From Archivesica marissinica (Eukaryota > Mollusca > Bivalvia > Venerida > Vesicomyidae), in contig CM026395.1 of assembly GCA_014843695.1 (NCBI GenBank), forward strand, positions 51,504,557 through 51,568,556: a DNA stretch of 64,000 nt. Direction: 5' to 3'. Shown here piece by piece: positions 28,301 to 40,300 of the stretch. The notes under the pieces were generated by a model. It ran no database searches. It was given only the letters and a program-made list of their open reading frames with translations, and had not been told where the DNA came from. The position numbers and the translations under genes are program-made. Each line of letters opens with the position of its first letter. Position 1 is the first letter of the stretch.

Positions 28301-31300
28301 CCCCCCTCCCTATGTTTATGCTATTATATTGTCATATTAACCTGCCTCCCTACGTTTATGCTATTATATTGTCACATTAACCTGCCTCCCTACGTTTATG
28401 CTATTATATTGTCACATTAACCTGCCTCCCTACGTTTATGCTATTATATTGTCATATTAACCTGCCTCCCTACGTTTATGCTATTATATTGTCATATTTA
28501 TGCTATTATATTGTCACATTAACCCCCCTCCCTACGTTTATGCTATTATATTGTCATATTAACCTGCCTCCCTACGTTTATGCTATTATATTGTCATATT
28601 AACCTGCCTCCCTACGTTTATGCTATTATATTGTCATATCTATGCTATTATATTGTCATATTAACCTGCCTCCCTATGTTTATGCTATTATATTGTCACA
28701 TTAACCCCCCTCCCTATGTTTATGCTATTATATTGTCACATTAACCCCCCTCCCTACGTTTATACTATTGTATTGTCATATTAACCCACCTCCCTACGTT
28801 TATGCTATTATATTGTATCACGTATTTTCAGAATGAGACTCATGAAAAATACGAATGTACCAAGCATTTTGACAATCAGCCCGAATCGCCTGTAAAAATG
28901 GACGGCACTGCAACAAATTACATGCCAGAGGCACGACCACAAGTGAATGATCAAGTTGCTGAAGTTACTGCTGACACTTCAAGAGAACTTGGTGCAGAAA
29001 CCTGTAGTCATACGCAAACTAATGCAGAAAGTGTAGAGAACAGGCTTAATGTGATGTCTCTTAATGCACCTGATTCACCAACTAACCAACAGAGTACGGT
29101 TGTGCACTCAGAGAGAGTAGCGACTAATCCTGGAGCATCAAGAAAGATTGTTCTTGTCCATGTGCCTATCAATGAGACTGAACAAAATAGAGAAGATAAT
29201 TCTGATTCTACACGTGGAAAGGAAGAATCTGGAATAGGTTTATCTGGATTTGTCTCACTGAAGGATAAGCAGTATGTTCCAGGCAGTGAAATCAGTCATC
29301 CGCATGGACCTTTTGCTCAACCAGCGGCCACACTTGTAGGAGAACCAGGTGTTGATGAGTATCTGGGTCAAAATACAAGAGCAGAATTAAATGATGTTTC
29401 CGGAGCGGAAGCTGTCAACATGTTTGTGACCAACTTGAGCGCTACCAATCCAGAGACTTTGTTACAAAATCCAGAAACACTCCAGAATATGTTACGGTAA
29501 GCAGTCAATGACTACCTGTAGGAATGGTCAAAAATGGTCTTGTTGACATCTTTTCTCCAAACTCAGGTTCAGCTGAGTGTAATTCTCAGACTCACCCAAT
29601 CTAATCACTTGAGCTCAAATTTGATATCTGAGAACAGTTCTATAACCTCAAGCTCTTTAATCTTTAACTAGTGCCCTTTTGAGACTGGTTTATAATTGGT
29701 GATTTTTATTCTGAGATGGGGATTAGTGCAGTGCAAGCTGTATTTGTAGCTGACTAGGGTACATGACTCGTGAATGCTATTGGTTCATTTCTATAACCAG
29801 TAATTTCCATTCATAAATGAGATCATTCAAGGCATTTAAATTTCACGTTGCCTCGTCTCTCTCCCTCGTGGCGATGAATTCCATCAGGAATGAGGTCTCG
29901 AGAGTGATTAATAGAAGATGTAAGAACTTGTTTCACAATCGAACTAAAATAAATTTGTATAAACTAAGCGAAAACAAGAGAGCTAGGATGGTACTGGATC
30001 ACTCACCGAAGTCCATACAAGAGTGTCAGGATGGTACTGGATCACTCACCCTGGTATACACAAGAGTGTCAGGATGGTACTAGATCACTCACCCTAGTAT
30101 ATACAAGAGTGTCAGGGTGGTACTAGATCACTCACCCTAGTATATACAAGAGTGTCAGGATGGTACTAGATCACTCACCCTAGTCTATACAAGAGTGTCA
30201 GGATGGTACTAGATCACTCACCCTAGTCTATACAAGAGTGTCAGGGTGGTACTGGATCACTCACCCTAGTATATACAAGAGTGTCAGGATGGTACTGGGT
30301 CACTCACCCTGGTATATACAAGAGTGTCAGGATGGTACTAGATCACTCACCCTAGTACATACAAGAGTGTCAGGATGGTACTAGATCACTCACCCTAGTA
30401 TATACAAGAGTGTCAGGATGGTACTAGATCACTCACCCTAGTATATACAAGAGTGTCAGGATGGTACTAGATCACTCACCCTAGTATATACAAGAGTGTC
30501 AGGATGGTACTAGATCACTCACCCTAGTATATACAAGAGTGTCAGGATGGTACTAGATCACTCACCCTAGTATATACAAGAGTGTCAGGATGGTACTAGA
30601 TCACTCACCCTAGTATATACAAGAGTGTCAGGATGGTACTAGATCACTCACCCTAGTATATACAAGAGTGTCAGGATGGTACTAGATCACTCACCCTAGT
30701 ATATACAAGAGTGTCAGGATGGTACTAGATCACTCACCCTAGTATATACAAGAGTGTCAGGATGGTACTAGATCACTCACCCTAGTATATACAAGAGTGT
30801 CAGGATGGTACTAGATCACTCACCCTGGTATATACAAGAGTGTCAGGGTGGTACTGGATCACTCACCCTAGTATATACAAGAGTGTCAGGGTGGTACTAG
30901 ATCACTCACCCTAGTATATACAAGAGTGTCAGGGTGGTACTGGATCACTCACCCTAGTATATACAAGAGTGTCAGGGTGGTACTGGATCACTCACCCTAG
31001 TATATACAAGAGTGTCAGGGTGGTACTGGATCACTCACCCTAGTATATACAAGAGTGTCAGGGTGGTACTAGATCACTCACCCTAGTATATACAAGTGTG
31101 TCAAGGTGGTACTGGATCACTCACCCTAGTATATACAAGAGTGTCAGGATGGTACTGGATCACTCACCCTAGTCTATACAAGAGTGTCAGGGTGGTACTA
31201 GATCACTCACCCTAGTATATACAAGAGTGTCAGGGTGGTACTAGATCACTCACCCTGGTATATACAAGTGTGTCAGGGTGGTACTGGATCACTCACCCTA

Positions 31301-34300
31301 GTATATACAAGAGTGTCAGGGTGGTACTAGATCACTCACCGAAGTCCATACAAGAGTGTCAGGGTGGTACTGGATCACTCACCCTGGTATATACAAGAGT
31401 GTCAGGGTGGTACTGGATCACTCACCCTAGTATATACAAGAGTGTCAGGGTGGTACTGGATCACTCACCCTAGTATATACAAGAGTGTCAGGGTGGTACT
31501 GGATCACTCACCCTAGTCTATACAAGAGTGTCAGGGTGGTACTGGATCACTCACCCTGGTCTATACAAGAGTGTCAGGGTGGTACTGGATCACTCACCCT
31601 GGTATATACAAGAGTGTCAGGGTGGTACTGGGTCACTCACCCTGGTATATTCAAGTGTGTCAGGGTGGTACTGGATCACTCACCCTGGTATATACAAGAG
31701 TGTCAGGATGGTACTAGATCACTCACCCTGGTATATACAAGAGTGTCAGGGTGGTACTAGATCACTCACCCTGGTATATACAAGAGTGTCAGGGTGGTAC
31801 TGGATCACTCACCCTGGGATATACAAGTGTGTCAGGGTGGTACTGGGTCACTCACCCTAGTATATACAAGAGTGTCAGGGTGGTACTGGGTCACTCACCC
31901 TAGTATATACAAGTGTGTCAGGGTGGTACTAGGTCACTCACCCTGGTATATACAAGAGTGTCAGGGTGGTACTGGATCACTCACCCTGGTATATACAAGT
32001 GTGTCAGGGTGGTACTAGATCACTCACCCTAGTATATACAATTGTGTCAGGGTGGTACTGGATCACTCACCCTGGTATATACAAGTGTGTCAGGGTGGTA
32101 CTGGATCACTCACCCTAGTATATACAAGTGTGTCAGGGTGGTACTTGATCACTCACCCTGGTATATACAAGTGTGTCAGGGTGGTACTGGATCACTCACC
32201 CTAGTATATACAAGAGTGTTAGGGTGGTACTGGGTCACTCACCCTAGTATATACAAGAGTGTTAGGGTGGTACTTGATCACTAACCCTAGTATATACAAG
32301 AGTGTCAGGGTGGTACTGGATCATTACTAACTTTATGCCTGTAACGAAGGCTGTCTATGCCAATCTTATGCTCTATGTTTAATATTTTCCTACTGGCTTA
32401 CGATTGTATTTCAGTTTGATCCAATCACCTACTGCAGAAAGAGATGGTCAGCTGGTATTCAACTCTCGGCTCTCGGAGTTGACTCGGCCTCTTTCAGGAG
32501 CTATCCCCCGATTTGCTAACACTTGCAGTAGAGAAATACTTGAAGGGTGAGATATTGTCATGTATGATATGGTCCATTTAATATATTATATTTATCACAC
32601 AGCTTTGTTTGTATTCAGTGTAATACAGTCATATCACAATTTCTTATGTGAACACACGTGTAATAACACCTGGAAGGATTCTGATTGGTTGAGAGAATAA
32701 TACATATAATTTGTAAATTAATCTTTAAAGTATGCACATTTCTATTTTAATGGGTACATAACGTTAATGGTAAGACAAACTACAATTTAAAAGAAGACTC
32801 GACGCAATTATAATGTTGTTTAAAACAAAAATATAAGGCAATTTAGTGACGTCGTGACAATTTGCGCTGACAGTTGGCGCCAAAATGAACGTAGCAACGT
32901 TATTTTGTGGAAAAATAAAATTAAAACCCAATATTTAATGTTATAAAAAGGATCTTACATCTATCTATCTTCACCTCACGGGGATGTAAACATGTAAGCC
33001 AAAAGACTCGCTTAATAGCAAAATTCCAAACTCGTTTCATAAGATATTATATGTAAGATCCAATATATATCGATTTAAGCTGGAATTATGAGGTAAGATA
33101 ATTAAGCACTGTGATAAGCGTAGTGTCAAGAGTATGGCTAAGTTTGTTCTGATTAATTATATGTAATATATAGCTTGCATCAGAGATAAGAAAACCACAC
33201 CCTAAAATATAATGTATAGTTTGTATTAGAGAAAACCACACCCTAAAATATAATGTATAGTTTGTATTAGAGAAAACCACACCATAAAATATAATGTATA
33301 GTTTGTATTAGAGAAAACCACACCATAAAATGTAATGTATAGTTTGTATTAGAGAAAACCACACCATAAAATATAATGTATAGTTGTATTAGAGAAAACC
33401 ACACCATAAAATGTAATGTATAGTTTGTATTAGAGAAAACCACACCATAAAATGTAATGTATAGTTTGTATTAGAGAAAACCACACCATAAAATATAATG
33501 TATAGTTTGTATTAGAGAAAACCACACCATAAAATATAATGTATAGCTTGTATTAGAGAAAACCACACCATAAAATGTAATGTATAGTTTGTATTAGAGA
33601 AAACCACACCATAAAATATAATGTATAGTTTGTATCAAAGAAAACCACACCATAAAATGTAATGTATAGTTTGTATCAAAGGAAACTACACCATAAAATA
33701 TAATGTATAGTTTGTATTAGAGAAAACCACACCATAAAATATAATGTATAGTTTGTATCAAAGAAAACCACACCATAAAATGTAATGTATAGTTTGTATC
33801 AAAGAAAACCACACCATAAAATATAATGTATAGTTTGTATTAGAGAAAACCACACCATAAAATATAATGTATAGTTTGTATTAGAGAAAACCACACCATA
33901 AAATATAATGTATAGTTTGTATCAGAGAAAACCACACCCTAAAATGTAATGTATAGCTTGTATCAGAGATCGTGTTGTATAGCTGGTATCAGAGATAAAA
34001 AGACCACACCCTTTGATCTAATCAATGTAAATTTGTTTTCAGAACTGATTCAAATATTGTGTCTGTGGATGAGCTCAGAGGTCAGACTTTGAACAGCAGC
34101 AGGCAGACGGCAATACCTGTACCATCAGGACAGCAGGTTATGGGTTCCAGCCAAGCAGCAGACACAGTTAGAATGCTCCCTGCACCTGACCAGACAGCTC
34201 AGACTTTGAACAGCAGCAGGCAGACGGCAGTACCTGTACCATCAGGACAGCAGGTTATGGGTTCCAACCAAGCAGCAGACACAGTTAGAATGCTCCCTGC

Positions 34301-37300
34301 ACCTGACCAGACAGCTCAGACTTTGAACAGCAGCAGGCAGACGGCAGTACCTGTACCATCAGGACAGCAGGTTATGGGTTCCAGCCAAGCAGCAGACACA
34401 GTTAGAATGCTCCCTGCACCTGACCAGACAGCTCAGACTTTGAACAGCAGCAGGCAGACGGCAGTACCTGTACCATCAGGACAGCAGGTTATGGGTTCCA
34501 GCCAAGCAGCAGACACAGTTAGAATGCTCCCTGCACCTGACCAGACAGCTCAGACTTTGAACAGCAGCAGGCAGACGGCAGTACCTGTACCATCAGGACA
34601 GCAGGTTATGGGTTCCAGCCAAGCAGCAGACACAGTTAGAATGCTCCCTGCACCTGACCAGACACAAACTGGTAGTCAACATTCAAACACCCTTGCTGTC
34701 AATGGCATCCGGAGGATTGCAGCTCCAGTTGCAACAACAGGTCAAGAACAACAAAATCAACAATCTGTGATCATTGGCCAGCCATCGCAGATGGCAGGAA
34801 GCTCGCAGCAAGCCCGGTTTATTACACCTACTGTCACAGGAAGCTCGCAGCAAGCCCGGTTTATTACACCTACTGTCCCACAAACATCAATGCAAACTGC
34901 GATGCCAAATGTTAGACCTCAATCACAACAGCCCTTCCAGTTAGGACAACGATTTATCATGCCTGCAGTTGGAGATTTCCGACATGGACGAGCTACAATA
35001 TTTGGACAGCCAATTGCAAGTAATCTGGGTACTAACCTAGGTCAGGCTTCAATGCGACCATCAGCAGCTGGTGCAGCAGCGGGTCAGCAGCAGCAGCAGA
35101 CAGTAACACGACAGACGACAGTACCGCAACCAGTGGTAAATAAGGTTTATCAACAGATACCACAAGTGTTAGATCCATCTCAAAGACAGCAACAGACAGG
35201 CAACCAACAATTAGCACAGGCTAATCCAGAGGTTTTTCAGCCACAAGGGCAAGCCAGATCCCCTGTTCATGTGCAACCATCTGCAGAAACAAGTAATAGT
35301 CAGACAAACTCTCGACCAGCAGGAAACCAGGTATACGACATGATATAATTGATGTTGTAATATTCTTCAGCAAATATTGGTTATTTTAGTATGATATTGT
35401 CGGACTCGGTTATTGGTTATCTCCCTTACGCCATTATTATAGTATGATATTGTCAGACTCGGTTATTGATTATCTCCCTTACACCATTATTTTAGTGTGA
35501 TATTGTTGGAATCGGTTATTGGTTATCTCCCTTACACCATTATTTTAGTGTGATATTGTCGGAATCGGTAATTGATTATCTCCCTTACACCATTACTTTA
35601 TCATGATATTGTCAGACTCGGTTATTGGTTATCTCCCTTATAGTGCGATATAGACATACATTATTGGTTATCTCCCTTACACCATTATTTCAGTGGAATA
35701 TTGGTAATCCGAAAGACTGTTGAAATATATAATACTTGTAACTGTACAACTGTAAACATTTAAAATTGCAATTGTGAAACGTCGGGTCTTGTACAATTTC
35801 AGGAATATACCGGAATAAGACAACAGGCCCCAGCGTCAGATCCTGCTGGAACACAAAAACAGACATTTACCATATCCCATAAACATGGTAGGTGGGTCTA
35901 TGTAGCCTAGAACATGTATTTTGTTTGAAATGTCAGACGTAATGTTGCTAGGCGATGTTGTCTTGGTGATAATGGTTTAAATCATATATTATTGCATATA
36001 TTATTAATATGGAGAATATGCCATAGCAGTGAAAAGCAGTTATTTACAGAAATATGGTTTATTATAGAGTGGAAAAATGGTCAGGATGGGTCAGAAAAGA
36101 GGCAGGGTGGGTCAGAAAAGAGGCAGGGTGGATTTTGAGCTGTGGAGGGGTATTTGGGGTTACCCGCCCCTAAAATTACGATGATTGACAGCTAATTATG
36201 CTTGATCAAAGGCAATAGGGCGGCGCACGAGTTCAAGTTATAGCTAGATAGATTGCCAGCCCGAAGGCACTCACCTGTTGGTCAACAGGGCGGCGCACAA
36301 GTTCTAGTTATAGCTAGATAGGTCTGCCAGCCCGAAGGCACTCACATGTTGGTCAACAGGGCGGCGCACAAGTTCTAGTTAGATAGATTGCCAGCCAGAA
36401 GGCACTCACCTGTTGGTCAACAGGGCGGCGCACGAGTTATAGCTAGATAGGTCTGCCAACCGAAGGCACTCACCTGTTGGTCAACAGGGCGGCACACCAG
36501 TTCTAGCTAGATAGGTCTGCCAGCCAGAAGGCACTCACCTGTTGGTCAACAGGGCGGCACACCAGTTCTAGTTAGATAGGTCTGCCAACCGAAGGTACTC
36601 ACCTGTTGAGACTTAAATAAAAAACCATTGAAAAAAAGACATTTAAAAAAAATTCCTACAGAAATGTACAATTGTATTGATTTATTTCAAGCTTAGTTGC
36701 ACTATACAACAAGATCAATCCGAGACAGCATACGTTCGCCACGTTGCTAAATGTACATCTTTACCCTATCTCACAATGGTAAAGAATCTCTGATCCAGAT
36801 CACCTACAATGCCAGGTGTGTCCTTCACCTGAATGGGTGTGTCCTTCACCTGAATAGGTGTGTCCTTCACCTGAATGGGTGTGTCCTGAATGGGTGTGTC
36901 CTTCACCTGAATGAGTGTGTCCTTCACCTGAATGGGTGTGTCCTTCACCTGAATGGGTGTGTCCTTCACCTGAATGGGTGTGTCCTTCACCTGAATGGGT
37001 GTGTCCTTCACCACCTGAATGGGTGTGTCCTTCACCTGAATGGGTGTGTCCTTCACCTGAATGGGTGTGTCCTTCACCTGAATGGGTGTGTCCTTCACCT
37101 GAATGGGTGTGTCCTTCACCTGAATGGGTGTGTCCTTCACCTGAATGGGTGTGTCCTTCACCTGAATGGATGTGTCCTTCACCTGAATGGGTGTGTCCTT
37201 CACCTGAATGGGTGTGTCCTTCACCTGAATGGGTGTGTCCTTCACCTGAATGGGTGTGTCCTTCACCTGAATGGGTGTGTCCTTCACCTGAATGGGTGTG

Positions 37301-40300
37301 TCCTTCACTTGAATGGGTGTGTCCTTCACCTGAATGGGTGTGTCCTTCACTTGAATGGGTGTGTCCTTCACCTGAATGGGTGTGTCCTTCACCTGAATGA
37401 GTGTGTCCTTCACATGATTGGGTGTGTCCTTCACTTGAATGGGTGTGTCCTTCACCTGAATGGGTGTGTCCTTCACTTGAATGGGTGTGTCCTTCACTTG
37501 GATGGGTGTGTCCTTCACTTGAATGGGTGTGCCCTTCACCTGAATGGGTGTGTCCTTCACTTGAATGGGTGTGTCCTTCACTTGAAATGGGTTTGTCCTT
37601 CACTTGAATGGGTGTGTCCTCCACTTGAATGGGTGTGTCCTTCACCTGAATGGGTGTGTCCTTCACTTGAATGGGTGTGTCCTTCACTTGAAATGGGTTT
37701 GTCCTTCACTTGAATGGGTGTGTCCTCCACTTGAATGGGTGTGTCCTTCACCTGAATGGGTGTGTCCTTCACTTGAATGGGTGTGTCCTTCACTTGAAAT
37801 GGGTTTGTCCTTCACTTGAAATGGGTTTGTTCTTCACTTGAATGGGTGTGTCCTCCACTTGAATCGGTGTGTCCTCCACTTGAATCGGTGTGTCCTCCAC
37901 TTGAATTGGTGTGTGTCCTCCACTTGAATTGGTGTGTCCTTCATTGTTGCAATGGTTTTTTCAATTTTTATAGTCCGATTCAGATATATATCATGCTAAT
38001 TGATGGTGCCATTGCTGACACCTGAAAATAAAGTATTTTAATTTGCAGGACTCGCTTTGCAGAATGATATCATTATTATCATAGGACACAATAGTGTATC
38101 CTCCAATACCCTAAACTCCCGATCACCCTTGTTTCGTGATCACCCTTGTTTCATGATCACCCTTGTTCCGCGAATTCCCTTGTTTCGAGATCACCCTTAT
38201 TTCGTGATCACCCTTATTTCGTGATCATCCTTGTTCTGCGATTTCCATTGTTTTGCGATCACCCTTGTTTCGCGACCACTTTTGTTTATCGTCCGTTTTC
38301 TCGAGATTATGACATCACAGCACGTGAATTACTTCACATTTAACTACCGAGTATATTAATTTCTATGCAGTTGTGTAGTTTTGATCTGTCAACAATACTT
38401 CACATCTTAAACTGGGTCAATTCTATGTAAACCTTACAGGTGTGGTCCTCTACAAAAATAGGTCAAATAAGCTTGATTTATAAAGGGCAATGCAGGGTTC
38501 ATTCTAAGTCAGAATTTTTGGGAGAAGTGACAGGGAACCCTTTCCCTCATAGAAGCACCTCTTGACCTCATTATCAATACACCATACATTGACAATGTAG
38601 TAGCCAAACCAATATTCATAATTAAGGCCAGAATCTCATGTAGTCCCAGTAATGTCTATGGAGGTGGGATATATATGGCGACTACTTATCCACTGCATGA
38701 TAGCTAAATGACTGTCGTTCGTATGGAGATATAATAGTATATTAACCTAAATCTCTATGAAGGAAAGGGTTAAATGACTGTCGTTTGTATGGAGATATAA
38801 TAGTATATTAACCTAAATCTCTATGAAGGAAAGGGTTAAATGGCTGTCGTTTGTATGGAGATATAATAGTATATTAACCTAAATCTCTATGAAGGAAAGG
38901 GTTAAATGGCTGTCGTTTGTATGGAGATATAATAGTATATTAACCTAAATCTCTATGAAGGAAAGGGTTAAATGGCTGTCGTTTGTATGGAGATATAATA
39001 GTATATTAACCTAAATCTCTATGAAGGAAAGGGTTAAATGGCTGTCGTTTGTATGGAGATATAATAGTATATTAACCTAAATCTCTATGAAGGAAAGGGT
39101 TAAATGGCTGTCGTTTGTATGGAGATATAATAGTATATTAACCTAAATCTCTATGAAGGAAAGGGTTAAATGGCTGTCGTTTGTATGGAGATATAATAGT
39201 ATATTAACCTAAATCTCTATGAGGGAAAGGGTTAAATGGCTGTCGTTTGTATGGAGATATAATAGTATATTAACCTAAATCTCTATGAAGGAAAGGGTTA
39301 AAGGCTGTCGTTTGTATGGAGATATAATAGTATATTAACCTAAATCTCTATGAAGGAAAGGGTTAAATGGCTGTCGTTTGTATGGAGATATAATAGTATA
39401 TTAACCTAAATCTCTATGAAGGAAAGGGTTAAAGGCTGTCGTTTGTATGGAGATATAATAGTATATTAACCTAAATCTCTATGAAGGAAAGGGTTAAAGG
39501 CTGTCGTTTGTATGGAGATATAATAGTATATTAACCTAAATCTCTATGAAGGAAAGGGTTAAATGGCTGTCGTTTGTATGGAGATATAATAGTATATTAA
39601 CCTAAATCTCTATGAAGGAAAGGGTTAAAGGCTGTCGTTTGTATGGAGATATAATAGTATATTAACCTAAATCTCTATGAAGGAAAGGGTTTAATGGCTG
39701 TCGTTTGTATGGAGATATAATAGTATATTAACCTAAATCTCTATGAAGGAAAGGGTTAAATGGCTGTCGTTTGTATGGAGATATAATAGTATATTAACCT
39801 AAATCTCTATGAAGGAAAGGGTTAAAGGCTGTCGTTTGTATGGAGATATAATAGTATATTAACCTAAATCTCTATGAAGGAAAGGGTTAAATGGCTGTCG
39901 TTCGTATGGAGATATAATAGTATATTAACCTAAATCTCTATGAAGGAATGGGTTAAATGGCTGTCGTTTGTATGGAGATATAATAGTATATTAACCTAAA
40001 TCTCTATGAAGGAAAGGGTTAAATGGCTGTGGTTTCTATGGAGATATAACAGTATATTAACCTAAATCTCTATGAAGGAAAGGGTTAAATGGCCGTCGTT
40101 TGTATGGAGATATAATAGTATATTAACCTAAATCTCTATGAAGGAAAGGGTTAAATGGCTGTGGTTTGTATGGAGATATAATAGTATATTAACCTAAATC
40201 TCTATGAAGGAAAGGGTTAAATGGCTGTCGTTTCTATGGAGATATAATAGTATATTAACCTAAATCTCTGAAGGAAAGGGTTAAATGGCTGTCGTTTCTA

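Noticed and set aside
36751..37713. Frames of about 270-320 codons on both strands in the 21-bp array
   Set aside because: Seven-codon period without stops on either strand; intronic; no splice or start context and no protein family.
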